64,000 nucleotides of DNA from Sphingopyxis sp. LC81 (GTDB lineage: Bacteria; Pseudomonadota; Alphaproteobacteria; Sphingomonadales; Sphingomonadaceae): positions 248,001 to 312,000 of the forward strand of contig NZ_JNFD01000021.1 in the NCBI RefSeq assembly GCF_000756375.1. The letters run 5' to 3'. The position numbers and the translations under genes were made by a program. Shown piece by piece: positions 9,553 through 18,425 of this stretch (its first letter is position 1; each line of letters starts with the position of its first letter). Under the pieces are notes generated by a model that worked only from the letters and a program-made list of their open reading frames with translations, was not told where the DNA came from and ran no database searches.

Positions 9553-9586
9553 CTTTTCTTCCTCGCCGCAACTCGCCGCGTCGCCG

Positions 9587-9611
9587 GGAACTGTCCCATT
9601 GTCGGAGAGTT
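9587..9611 (+). promoter_or_regulatory. Possible EcfG-type general-stress promoter upstream of tamA
   Basis: GGAAC at 9587-9591, a 17-bp spacer and GTT at 9609-9611 resemble the alphaproteobacterial EcfG consensus (GGAAC-N16-18-CGTT). The -10 part lacks the leading C. The distance to the tamA ATG is 75 bp. The short motif could occur by chance; weak call. Confidence 0.25.
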
Positions 9612-9685
9612 AGCTTGTCAAATGGGGAGAAACGGGTTGCACAGCCATATCTCGCAAGCCACAAGTGCGCATCGGTGGCCAGCAG

Positions 9686-12037
9686 ATGAAAAAATCTGAA
9701 AATTCCTGTATATCGTCAGGCCGCCGTTCCTCGCGGATGCGGCCGCTATTGATCGCAGCATCGTCCTTTCTCTGCCTCGCCTGGGCCGGCGCTGCCCATG
9801 CGCAGCAAGTCGAACCGCCGAAGGTAGTCCCGACCGTCGAAGCCACCAAGACCGACCCGATCGCGGCGCCATCGCCGCCGCCGCCCGATGCCGTGCTGCC
9901 CGAAGTGGCGCCGATCATCGAGGATGAGGAGTTCGAGAAGGCGATCCCGCCGATCAGGGCCGAGGACGACGCCGAGCTCGACCGTCCGCTGGAATCGATC
10001 GCCGATTTCGAAAAGCGCCAGGCGGCCGAGGCCGCGAAAGGCGCAAAACCGGCCGCCGAGGGCTCGGCAGAAGCGACGGTCGAAACGCAGCCGCCGCAGG
10101 TGGATGGCGTTCCCGTGCCGGCGCTGGCCGATGGGGACACTGTCGAGGCGATCGGCGACGCTCCCATAAGCGATAGCGAGCTTGCGGCCCCGCTGCCGCC
10201 GCTCGAAAATTTCGACGTCGAACCGGTCCAGTTCGCCGAGGCCGAGGACGACAAGGATAATGTCAGCGTTGCCTATACCGTCAAGCTCAACGGGCTGGAC
10301 GCCGCCGACGATAGCACCGATGTCGACCTCGCCGATCTGTTCGGCGACTTGTCGGCGCTCTACGACGGCGACGGCAAGGCCGACAATGCGGCGATGATCC
10401 GTGCGCGCCTGACGGCCGATGGCGAGCTGATGCACCGCATCCTCGCGTCCGAGGGCTATTATGACGCGGTCGTCGATACGCGTATCGACCGCGGCGAGCG
10501 CGAGAAAGGGCAGGAGGGCCAGCAAGGCCAGCGCCGGTCGATCACTGCCGTCATCGATGTAAAGCCGGGCAAGCGTTACACGCTGGCCGATATCATCATC
10601 AACGCCGCGCCAACGATTCCGCCGAACCTGATCGCCGACAATTTCCCGCTCGCGGTCGGCGAACCGATCGTTGCGCAGCGGATCCAGGGCGCCGAAGCCG
10701 CGATTGCGCTCAAGTTGCCGCAGGAAGGCTATCCCTTCGCCAAGGTCGGGCAGCGCGACATTTTGCTCGACGGCGCGACGGGCGACGGCGTCTACACCTT
10801 GCCGGTCGATATCGGGAAACGGTCGCGCTTTGGCGGGGTCGAGACAACGGGCGACCTGGCGTTCGATGCCGAGCATGTCGAGGTTCTGGCGCGTTTCAAG
10901 CGCGGCGACCTTTACGACAGCCGCATGGTCGACGACCTTCGGCAGGCGCTGGTCGCAACGGGGCTGTTCGCGACCGTCGCCGCCGAGCCGCAGCTGACGG
11001 GCGAAAGCGCGGGTGACGATACCGAATATGTGACGATGCTAGTGACGCAGCAGGCCGGCCCGCCCCGCACGCTGGCGGCGAGCGCGGGTTATGGGACGGG
11101 CGAGGGCATAAGGCTGGAAGGCAGCTGGACGCACCGCAACCTGCTGCCACCCGAAGGCGCGCTGACCTTCCGCGGTGTGATCGGGACGCAGGAGCAAGGG
11201 CTCGGCGCGACGCTGCGCCGTTCGAACGCGGGGCGCCGCGACCGTACCTTCGAACTCGTCGCCGAGGCGACGCGCAGCGATTACAAGGCGTTCAATGCGA
11301 TCACCGGCCGCGTGGCGGCGCGAGTCAGCTATGATTCGACGCCGATCTGGCAGAAGAAATTCACCTACGCCTATGGCGCCGAGCTGATCGCGACGCGCGA
11401 GGATGATTATGATTTCACGACGGGCGAACGCTCGTATGATTTCTATACCATCCTCGGGCTAACGGGGCAGGTCGGGATGGACCGCACCGACAGCTTGCTC
11501 GACCCGACGAAGGGTTTTCGCATCACGTCGCTCATCCAGCCCGAAGGTTCGCTCGCCGGGCGTTTCTCGCCTTATGCGCGCCTCAGGACCGACGTCAGCG
11601 GCTATTATCCGGTGACCGACAGCATCGTGGTTGCGGGCCGCGTGCGTGTCGGATCGATCCTCGGTGCGGCGCGCGAGCGGCTGGCGCCGTCGCGGCGCTT
11701 TTACGCGGGCGGCGGCGGCTCGGTGCGCGGCTTCGGTTATCAGGAGCTCGGGCCAAAGGATCCGAACAACGACCCGATCGGCGGCCGCAGCGTCGCCGAG
11801 GCGGCGTTCGAGGCACGCTATCGCTTCGGCAATTTCGGCGTCGTCGGCTTTGTCGACGCCGGGCAAGTTTATCGTTCCTCGGCGCCAACCTTCCAGAATC
11901 TGCGCTTCGGTGCCGGCATCGGCGCGCGTTACTACACCAACTTCGGCCCGATGCGGTTCGACATCGCGACCCCGATCGGGCGCAAGCCGGGTGAGGCGCG
12001 CGTCAGCGTCTATGTTTCGATCGGGCAGGCGTTCTGA
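9686..12037 (+). CDS. tamA: Omp85-family outer-membrane assembly protein TamA
   Basis: 783 aa. Partner of TamB in moving proteins or lipids to the outer membrane. A signal peptide (RPLLIAASSFLCLAWAGAAHA) is followed by an unusual ~150-residue acidic and proline/alanine-rich linker. POTRA-like domains occupy roughly residues 190-430 (for example ASEGYYDAVVDTRIDRG and QEGYPFAKVGQRD). A C-terminal 16-strand Omp85 barrel includes the lid-lock motif GGGGSVRGFGYQELGP (about residues 675-690) and ends in a strand terminating in F. The alternative GTG 9665 adds seven residues with no support; ATG 9686 is used. The stop overlaps the tamB ATG by one base, so the two are coupled. Confidence 0.9.
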   Translation: MKKSENSCISSGRRSSRMRPLLIAASSFLCLAWAGAAHAQQVEPPKVVPTVEATKTDPIAAPSPPPPDAVLPEVAPIIEDEEFEKAIPPIRAEDDAELDRPLESIADFEKRQAAEAAKGAKPAAEGSAEATVETQPPQVDGVPVPALADGDTVEAIGDAPISDSELAAPLPPLENFDVEPVQFAEAEDDKDNVSVAYTVKLNGLDAADDSTDVDLADLFGDLSALYDGDGKADNAAMIRARLTADGELMHRILASEGYYDAVVDTRIDRGEREKGQEGQQGQRRSITAVIDVKPGKRYTLADIIINAAPTIPPNLIADNFPLAVGEPIVAQRIQGAEAAIALKLPQEGYPFAKVGQRDILLDGATGDGVYTLPVDIGKRSRFGGVETTGDLAFDAEHVEVLARFKRGDLYDSRMVDDLRQALVATGLFATVAAEPQLTGESAGDDTEYVTMLVTQQAGPPRTLAASAGYGTGEGIRLEGSWTHRNLLPPEGALTFRGVIGTQEQGLGATLRRSNAGRRDRTFELVAEATRSDYKAFNAITGRVAARVSYDSTPIWQKKFTYAYGAELIATREDDYDFTTGERSYDFYTILGLTGQVGMDRTDSLLDPTKGFRITSLIQPEGSLAGRFSPYARLRTDVSGYYPVTDSIVVAGRVRVGSILGAARERLAPSRRFYAGGGGSVRGFGYQELGPKDPNNDPIGGRSVAEAAFEARYRFGNFGVVGFVDAGQVYRSSAPTFQNLRFGAGIGARYYTNFGPMRFDIATPIGRKPGEARVSVYVSIGQAF

Positions 12038-15000
12038 TGGCCGACGACGCGCCCTTTGCCGAAGACGGAGCCGCACCGGCGAAAGCCTCGCGTTCGTGGC
12101 CGCTGACCATATTGCGCTGGATCGGGCTGACCCTTCTGGGGCTTGTGCTGCTGTTTGCGCTGTTTCTCGTCGGACTCAACAGCGACGCCGGACGGCGTTT
12201 CGTCGTCACCCAGATCGAGAAATATGAATTCGAAAATGGGATGAAGATCGGCATCGGCCGGCTCGACGGGTCGCTTTATGGCCAGATGATCATCCGCAAT
12301 TTCACGTTGTCGGACCCCAAGGGTGTGTTCCTCGCGTCGCCCGAGGTCAGGGTCGACTGGCGGCCGATCCGCTATCTCGCGAACCATGTCGATGTCCGTT
12401 CGGCGACCGCCGCGACCATGACGATGCGCAAGCTACCCGAGTTCAAGGTGGTTCCCGACACTGGCGAGCCGCTGCTCCCCGATCTCGATATCGACGTCGG
12501 GCTGGTGCGTGTCGATCGTTTCGTCTTCGAGCCTCCGGTGGCGGGCGAGCGCCAGGTCGCGAAATTGAACGGCAAGATCGCGATCGCCGACCGCCGCGCG
12601 CAGGTCACCGCCAATGCCGAAACGATCGCGGGCGGCGGCGGACAAGGCGATGTACTGAAACTGGTGCTCGACGCGGTGCCCGAAGCGAATCGGTTCGGGG
12701 TCAAGCTCGACCTCACGGCGCCTCAGGGCGGCGTGCTCGCGGCGATGGGCGGGTTCAAAGAAACGTTGACAGCGAAGCTCGACGGGCGCGGCGACTGGAA
12801 GTTGTGGAACGGCAAACTGACCGCGAACCTCGGCGCCGCGCCGCTCGCGCGTGTCGCGCTGACGGGGCGCGACGGCACCTTCACGGCGAAAGGGACGGCG
12901 CAGGCGTCGCGGTTGCTGGCCGGGCCGATAACCGAGATATTGGGCACCGAGACCGCGATCGACCTGACCGCACGGCTTCAGGAGCGCAAGGCCGCGATCG
13001 ACGGGCGGCTGTCCTCCGATGCCGCGCAGCTCGGGATCAGCGGCGGCATCGACCTTGGCAACAGCCGCTATGAAGGGCTGAAACTCGCGGCCAATATCCT
13101 CCGCCCGAGTGCGATCGCGCCGGCGGTGCGCGCCAATGGGCTGCGCGCCACCGCGAGGCTCGACGGTGCCTTCGCGCTGCCGACAGTTGATTATCGCGCC
13201 GATGCCAACAGCCTCGCGTTCAACGACATCGTCGTCGAAGGGATCAGCCTCGCGGGCAAGGCACGCGTCGACGCCGACCAGATCGTCATCCCCGTCGCGG
13301 GCCGCGCCGTGCGCATCCGCGGGCTCGATACCGTCGCGGGCGGGACGCTGGTGCAGGTGCGGCTCGACGGCGACCTTGCGTACAGCAATGGCCGCATCCT
13401 CAGCGACAATCTGCGCCTGCGCTCGCCGCGCATCGATGCGAAGGCGATCATCATCGCCGACCTCAATAAGGGCTTCTACACCGGCGCGATCGACGGGCGG
13501 ATCAACGATTATCGCATCGAAAGCGTCGGCATCTTCGACATCGACACCGACGCCGATCTGAAGACCGCGCCGCGCGGCGGGTTCGAGATCGTCGGCCGCG
13601 TCCGCGCGCGCTCGACCAAGCTGTTCAACTCGGGCGTGCGCGATTTTCTCGGCGGCAATGCGACCGCGTCGAGCGATGTTCGCTATGGTACCGATGGCAT
13701 GATCCGCTTCGCCAATTTGCGGATGTCGGCGCCGCGCCTGCGGGTCACCGGCGGGCAGGGCAGCTATGCGCCGAACGGGCAGATCCGGCTGACGGCGCGG
13801 GCGAATTCGACCGACTATGGCCCTGTGGGGGTCCAGCTTGCCGGGACGATCACCGACCCGCGCGCGGTGGTCACCGCCGCGCGTCCGGGACTCGGCATCG
13901 GGCTCGCCAATCTGGTGGCAAAGATCAACGGCGCGAAAAACGGCTATCGCCTCGCGGCGACCGGCGACACCGATTATGGCCCGCTGTCTGCCGACGTCGT
14001 GCTGCTCACCGCGTCAGGACCGCTCACCATCGATGTCGAACGCGGCGACCTGTCGGGGATCGGTTTCAATGGGCGATTGGTGAAGAGCGACGCCGGGCCC
14101 TTCGTCGGCCAGCTCAACGCGTCGGGGCAGGGGCTTGGCGGTCTCGTCCGCCTGACCGCCGCTGGAAAATATCAGGCCGCCGCGATCAACGTCCGCGCGA
14201 ACGATGTCGTGCTCCCCGGCGCCGCGAAACTCGCGGTCGGCTCGGCGATCGTCGATGCCGACATCACGCTCTATGACACGCCGCATATTGTCGCCGATAT
14301 CCAGATCGCCGACACGCAGATCCGCGACTATGACATCGCGGTCGGACGCGTGAAGATCGACTATCGAGGCGGTGCCGGTCGCGCGCAGGCGCTGGTCGAG
14401 GGCACCAGCGGCGTGCCGTTCCGCATCGCCGCCAACGCCGACCTCCAGCCCAAGCTCTGGCGCGCCGCGGTGCAGGGGCGTGCGACCGGTATCAATTTCC
14501 GCACGACGACGCCCGCGCGCATCATTCCCGGCGCCGACGGCTATGAACTTTTGCCGACGAATATCACCCTCGGCCGCGGCAGCCGCGCGCGGATTGCGGG
14601 GCGCTTCGGCGACGGCATCATGCTCCAGAGCCGGCTCGAACGCGTCAACATGGCGATCCTTAACGCCGTCTATCCCGACATGGGGCTCGGCGGCCGCGCG
14701 ACGGGCAGCATCGATTTCGAGCAGGCCAATTCGGACAGCTTCCCGCGCGCCGATGCGCGGCTGACGATCACCGACTTCACGCGCACGACCGCGGCGTCGG
14801 TCAGCCAGCCGGTCGACGTCAATTTCGCAGGAAAGCTGCTCGCCGATGGCGGCGAAGCGCGCGCGGTGATGCGCAAGCGCGGCAGCGTGATCGGGCGCCT
14901 GCAGGCGTCGCTGCGTCCGCTCGGCCCCGGCGCGGGCGGCTGGACCGAACGGCTGATGGCGGCGCCGCTGGGCGGCGGCATCCGCTACAACGGTCCCGCC

Positions 15001-16272
15001 GACACGCTCTACTCCTTCTTCGGCCCCGCCACACAGCATGTGTCGGGCCCGATCGCGGTCGCTGCCGATTTCAGCTGCAGCGTATCCGATCCGTGCCTGG
15101 AGGGCGTCGTTCGCGGCAAGGACATGGTCTATGAAAATCAGACCTATGGCACGCGGCTGACCAATATGGTCGTGAACGGGCGCTTCACCGGCAACCGGCT
15201 GGAGATCGAGCAGCTCACCGCGACCGCCGGCGACGGCACCGTTCAGGCCAAGGGCTTTATCAGCCTCGCCTCGGCCGACGGCTATCCGATGAATATCTCG
15301 GCGACGCTCGACAATGCGCGCCTCGCCAAGAGCGAAAATATCGCCGCGCGCGCGACGGGCAATCTGACGCTCGAAAAGGTCGCGGGACAGACCGCGCTCC
15401 TGTCGGGAAGCCTCCGCCTCCCCGAAACGCGCTATCGCATCATTCGCGAGGGCGCGGCGCAGGTGCCGGTGCTCACCGGGGTGCGGCGCAAGCCGCCCGC
15501 GGGACGCCAGCGGATCAGCGGCGACGGGCTCCAAGCGGTCGGCGGCAGCCTGTTCGACCTCATCCGCCTCGATATCGCGCTGAAAGCGCCCGACGAAATC
15601 TATGTCAGCGGCATGGGGCTCGAATCCGAATGGAAGGCCGATGTCGTGCTGCGCGGCACGACGCAGGATCCACGCGTCACCGGCGAAATCGAGCTGGTCC
15701 GCGGCACGCTCGGCTTTGCGGGCCGCTCGTTCGAGCTTCAGGAGGGCCGGGTGACCTTCCCGACGGGCGAAGCCTTCGACCCCGCGATCCGCCTGCTCGC
15801 GAGCGATACGATCGAGACCGTGACGGTGAGCATCAGCGTGACGGGCCGCGCGAGCAATCCGCAGATCGCCTTCTCGAGCGTTCCCGGCCTGCCGCAGGAC
15901 GAAATCGTCTCGCGCATCCTGTTCGGCGATTCGATCACAACGCTGTCGCCGCTGCAGGCGGTGCAACTCGCCTCGTCGCTCAACACGCTGAGCAGCGGGG
16001 GCGGGGGTTTAAGCCCGCTCGGCTCGCTTCAGTCGGCGACCGGGATCGACCGGCTGCGCGTGCTCGGTCCCGACGATACAGTCGGGCGCGGCGCCGCGCT
16101 GGCGGCCGGGCAATATATCACAAAGGACATTTATCTAGAGGTGATCACCGACGCGCGCGGCTATACCGCGACGCAGCTCGAAATCAGCCTGACTCCGGCG
16201 CTGTCGCTGCTCAGCCAGGCGGGCGGATCGGGCGGATCGAACCTCAGTATCCGTTACCGCAAGGATTATTGA
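12037..16272 (+). CDS. tamB: Translocation and assembly module / lipid-bridge protein TamB (DUF490)
   Basis: 1411 aa, typical for TamB. One N-terminal membrane anchor (about residues 28-50, LRWIGLTLLGLVLLFALFLVGL), then the family opening AGRRFVVTQIEKYEFENGMKIGIGRLDGSL. A very long periplasmic stretch of beta-strand repeats follows, as expected for a hydrophobic-groove beta-taco bridge across the periplasm. The C-terminal DUF490 domain contains RGTTQDPRVTGEIELVRGTLGFAGRSFELQEGRV. It acts with TamA in outer-membrane biogenesis. Overlaps tamA by one base and its TGA overlaps the ATG of a small lipoprotein gene by one base. Long antisense open frames across it are GC-codon shadows. Confidence 0.93.
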   Translation: MADDAPFAEDGAAPAKASRSWPLTILRWIGLTLLGLVLLFALFLVGLNSDAGRRFVVTQIEKYEFENGMKIGIGRLDGSLYGQMIIRNFTLSDPKGVFLASPEVRVDWRPIRYLANHVDVRSATAATMTMRKLPEFKVVPDTGEPLLPDLDIDVGLVRVDRFVFEPPVAGERQVAKLNGKIAIADRRAQVTANAETIAGGGGQGDVLKLVLDAVPEANRFGVKLDLTAPQGGVLAAMGGFKETLTAKLDGRGDWKLWNGKLTANLGAAPLARVALTGRDGTFTAKGTAQASRLLAGPITEILGTETAIDLTARLQERKAAIDGRLSSDAAQLGISGGIDLGNSRYEGLKLAANILRPSAIAPAVRANGLRATARLDGAFALPTVDYRADANSLAFNDIVVEGISLAGKARVDADQIVIPVAGRAVRIRGLDTVAGGTLVQVRLDGDLAYSNGRILSDNLRLRSPRIDAKAIIIADLNKGFYTGAIDGRINDYRIESVGIFDIDTDADLKTAPRGGFEIVGRVRARSTKLFNSGVRDFLGGNATASSDVRYGTDGMIRFANLRMSAPRLRVTGGQGSYAPNGQIRLTARANSTDYGPVGVQLAGTITDPRAVVTAARPGLGIGLANLVAKINGAKNGYRLAATGDTDYGPLSADVVLLTASGPLTIDVERGDLSGIGFNGRLVKSDAGPFVGQLNASGQGLGGLVRLTAAGKYQAAAINVRANDVVLPGAAKLAVGSAIVDADITLYDTPHIVADIQIADTQIRDYDIAVGRVKIDYRGGAGRAQALVEGTSGVPFRIAANADLQPKLWRAAVQGRATGINFRTTTPARIIPGADGYELLPTNITLGRGSRARIAGRFGDGIMLQSRLERVNMAILNAVYPDMGLGGRATGSIDFEQANSDSFPRADARLTITDFTRTTAASVSQPVDVNFAGKLLADGGEARAVMRKRGSVIGRLQASLRPLGPGAGGWTERLMAAPLGGGIRYNGPADTLYSFFGPATQHVSGPIAVAADFSCSVSDPCLEGVVRGKDMVYENQTYGTRLTNMVVNGRFTGNRLEIEQLTATAGDGTVQAKGFISLASADGYPMNISATLDNARLAKSENIAARATGNLTLEKVAGQTALLSGSLRLPETRYRIIREGAAQVPVLTGVRRKPPAGRQRISGDGLQAVGGSLFDLIRLDIALKAPDEIYVSGMGLESEWKADVVLRGTTQDPRVTGEIELVRGTLGFAGRSFELQEGRVTFPTGEAFDPAIRLLASDTIETVTVSISVTGRASNPQIAFSSVPGLPQDEIVSRILFGDSITTLSPLQAVQLASSLNTLSSGGGGLSPLGSLQSATGIDRLRVLGPDDTVGRGAALAAGQYITKDIYLEVITDARGYTATQLEISLTPALSLLSQAGGSGGSNLSIRYRKDY

Positions 16273-16493
16273 TGCGCGCCGCCGTCCTGCTCGTTCCGTT
16301 GCTGCTGCTCGCGGCGTGCAAGGACGAGCCGCGTTTCGAGGAACGCTACGACAAGGCCGCGAAGGAGATCGAGGCGCGCGCGAAGGCGATGGATGCCGAC
16401 ATCGCGAAATCCGACGCAGCCGCCGCGGCCGCATCGGAAGGCTTGCAACCCGCGGCCAAGCCGTCTAACGCGCCTCCGTCATCTGGGGAGTAG
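16272..16493 (+). CDS. Small lipoprotein encoded directly behind tamB
   Basis: 73 aa, family not recognised. The first residues, MRAAVLLVPLLLLAAC, form a lipoprotein signal with a clear LLAAC lipobox, so the mature protein would start at Cys16. The remainder is a charged, Ala/Glu/Lys-rich segment, probably helical (ERYDKAAKEIEARAKAMDADIAK), and a disordered Pro/Ser tail. Its ATG shares one base with the tamB stop, implying translational coupling and a role linked to TamAB. The last five codons and the TAG lie inside the manganese riboswitch: the stop is part of the conserved GGGGAGTAGCC block. The 3' end of the coding sequence is therefore under double constraint. Confidence 0.72.
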   Translation: MRAAVLLVPLLLLAACKDEPRFEERYDKAAKEIEARAKAMDADIAKSDAAAAAASEGLQPAAKPSNAPPSSGE

Positions 16494-16589
16494 CCAGCCG
16501 TCGTTCGCGACGGGCCACCGTGTCAACATACTCGGCCGAGAGGTCGTGGTGCGGTGGAAGCGGGAGACCGCTTGGGCGAGACCAATGGC
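16478..16589 (+). promoter_or_regulatory. yybP-ykoY family Mn2+ riboswitch aptamer
   Basis: The diagnostic blocks appear in order: GGGGAGTAGCC (16485-16495), GTCAACATACT (16522-16532) and GGCGAGACC (16575-16583). The outer stem can form from GTCAT (16478-16482) and ATGGC (16585-16589), with one G-U pair. This aptamer class binds Mn2+ and turns on Mn-export genes. The next start codon, 76 bp after the aptamer, is a GDT1/TMEM165-family gene, a known class of regulated gene. The expression platform would lie in 16590-16665; I did not fold it. Unusually, the aptamer begins inside the upstream lipoprotein gene. Confidence 0.88.
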
Positions 16590-16665
16590 ATCGACCTTCG
16601 TCCGGGCCGGGCGGCGGGTTCGATGTCTATTGGAATCGCGAAGCCGCTCGGCCCCGGAGTACCCC

Positions 16666-17238
16666 ATGGAAGCCCTGTTCACCTCGACCGCCATCGTTGC
16701 GCTCGCCGAAGTCGGCGACAAGACGCAGCTGCTCGCGATCCTGCTCGCGACGCGGTTCAGCCGCCCGGTGCCGATCATCCTCGGCATTTTGGTCGCGACG
16801 CTCGCGAACCATGCGCTCGCGGCGCTGCTTGGCGCATCGGCCGCCGCTTTCCTCGACAGCCCGATCTTCCGCTATGCGATCGGCCTGTCGTTTATCGCAA
16901 TGGCGGCGTGGACGCTGATCCCCGACAAGTTCGAGGACGATGACGCGCCCAAGCCGCGGTTCGGCGCCTTCCTGACGACGCTCGTCGCCTTCTTCCTCGT
17001 CGAGATGGGCGACAAGACACAGGTCGCGACGATCGCGCTCGGCGCGCAATATCACGACATCGTCGCCGTCACCGCGGGCACCACGCTCGGCATGATGATC
17101 GCCAACGTGCCCGCGATCTTCCTCGGCCACGAACTGCTCAAGCGCGTCGATCTCGCGAAGGTTCGCAAGGTCGCTGCGGGCCTTTTCCTCGTGATCGGCC
17201 TGTGGGTGCTCGTGCAAACCGCGGGCTGGCTCGGCTAG
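16666..17238 (+). CDS. GDT1/TMEM165 (UPF0016) family Mn2+ exporter
   Basis: 190 aa in two symmetrical halves of three membrane segments. Each half carries the family signature: EVGDKTQLLAILLATRF (about residues 14-30) and EMGDKTQVATIALGAQ (about 112-127). The two acidic E-x-G-D-K-T motifs form the cation path. Members export Mn2+ (or exchange cations for protons) from the cytoplasm. The Mn2+ riboswitch in its leader strongly supports manganese as substrate. The ATG at 16666 is the correct start; a longer in-frame extension runs backwards through the riboswitch and is not coding. It converges on galE with a 4-bp 3' overlap. Confidence 0.92.
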   Translation: MEALFTSTAIVALAEVGDKTQLLAILLATRFSRPVPIILGILVATLANHALAALLGASAAAFLDSPIFRYAIGLSFIAMAAWTLIPDKFEDDDAPKPRFGAFLTTLVAFFLVEMGDKTQVATIALGAQYHDIVAVTAGTTLGMMIANVPAIFLGHELLKRVDLAKVRKVAAGLFLVIGLWVLVQTAGWLG

Positions 17239-18251
17239 TCGGCGTTGCGCCCGGCGAGGGTGCGCTCGAAATTCCAGCTCGACGAGCACATGGCGTCGAG
17301 GTCGCGGTTCGCCGTCCAGCCCAGCTCGCGCGCGGCGCGGTCGGGGCTGGCGAAGCAGCTTGCGACATCGCCGTCGCGGCGCGGCGCGATGCGATAGGGG
17401 ATGCGTACCCCGTTCACCCGTTCGAACGCCTCGACCATATCGAGCACCGAATAGCCCTGGCCGGTGCCGAGGTTCCATATCGACAGCGGCTGGTCGGCCT
17501 GCGCGATTGCGGCCAGCGCCGCGACATGGCCGTCGGCGAGGTCGACGACATGGATATAGTCGCGCACCCCGGTGCCGTCGGGCGTGTCATAATCGTTGCC
17601 GAACACCGACAGCTCGTTCAGCCGCCCGGCGGCGACGCGGCTGACAAAGGGCATCAGATTATTCGGAATGCCGTTCGGATTTTCGCCGATCAGCCCGCTG
17701 TCGTGCGCTCCGACCGGGTTGAAATAGCGCAGGATCGCGATCCGCCATTCGGGATCGGCGGCGGCGACGTCGGCCAGCATTTCCTCGATCATCAGCTTGG
17801 TGCGGCCATAGGGATTCGTCGCAGAGGTCGGGTGATTCTCGTCGAGCGGCAGATATTGGGGCTGGCCATAGACGGTGGCGCTCGACGAGAAGACGAGCGT
17901 CTTCGCATCGCAATCGGCCATCGCTTCGAGCAGCGACAAGGTGCCGCGGACATTGTTGTCGTAATATTTCATCGGCTCGGCGACCGATTCCCCGACCGCC
18001 TTCAGCCCCGCGAAATGGATCACAGCCTCGATCGCATGGTCGCGCAAGACTTCGCGCAACGCATCGCCGTCGCGGATATCACCTTCGACGAGCGGAACGG
18101 CGGCGCCGGTGATCGCTTCCAGCCGCGTCATAACCGACGGGTCGCTGTTCGACAGATTGTCGAAGCACACCACATGATGACCCGCCGAAACGAGAGGCGC
18201 TGCGACGTGGCTGCCGATATAACCCGCACCGCCCGTCAGTAGAATATTCAT
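17235..18251 (-). CDS. galE: UDP-glucose 4-epimerase
   Basis: 338 aa, normal GalE length. Interconverts UDP-glucose and UDP-galactose using bound NAD. The N-terminus MNILLTGGAGYIGSHVAAPL is the Rossmann glycine motif. VIHFAGLKAVGESV, VFSSSATVYG and the catalytic YGRTKLMIEEML (Tyr-x3-Lys, about residues 147-151) follow, then RYFNPVGAHDSGLIGE. The C-terminal half has the RDYIHVVDLADGHVAAL motif. Single gene with 3' overlap to the Mn exporter. It supplies UDP-Gal for lipopolysaccharide, exopolysaccharide or glycolipid synthesis. Confidence 0.93.
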   Translation of the reverse strand: MNILLTGGAGYIGSHVAAPLVSAGHHVVCFDNLSNSDPSVMTRLEAITGAAVPLVEGDIRDGDALREVLRDHAIEAVIHFAGLKAVGESVAEPMKYYDNNVRGTLSLLEAMADCDAKTLVFSSSATVYGQPQYLPLDENHPTSATNPYGRTKLMIEEMLADVAAADPEWRIAILRYFNPVGAHDSGLIGENPNGIPNNLMPFVSRVAAGRLNELSVFGNDYDTPDGTGVRDYIHVVDLADGHVAALAAIAQADQPLSIWNLGTGQGYSVLDMVEAFERVNGVRIPYRIAPRRDGDVASCFASPDRAARELGWTANRDLDAMCSSSWNFERTLAGRNAD

Positions 18252-18355
18252 TGCTCGATCATCTCCATGCGCGCGCAGCGACCGTCGCGGGTGGACCTAT
18301 TCTATCCGCGACATCCTGCCAAATCATTGTCCGTCGGCCATGTGCCGCTTTTCGT

Positions 18356-18381
18356 GTAACCTTCGCGGCGATATCGGCGAA
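18356..18381 (+). promoter_or_regulatory. SigF-type ECF promoter, probably autoregulatory
   Basis: GTAACC at 18356-18361, exactly 16 bases, then CGAA at 18378-18381. As I recall, this is the GTAACC-N16-CGAA motif described for the sigma-F regulon of Caulobacter crescentus. It lies 44 bp before the sigF start on the same strand. It implies that the sigma factor drives its own operon. I saw no second exact copy in the window; a GTAACC-N17-CGAA lies inside another coding region and was discounted. Confidence 0.75.
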
Positions 18382-18425
18382 CAGGTGTTCAAACGCCGTC
18401 ATCCGCTTTTGTCAGGATCCGCCAA

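Noticed and set aside
14014..15966. 650-codon open frame antisense to tamB
   Set aside because: Arg/His/Asp-rich composition with no family motif, in the frame expected to stay open opposite GC-rich codons; tamB itself is clear.
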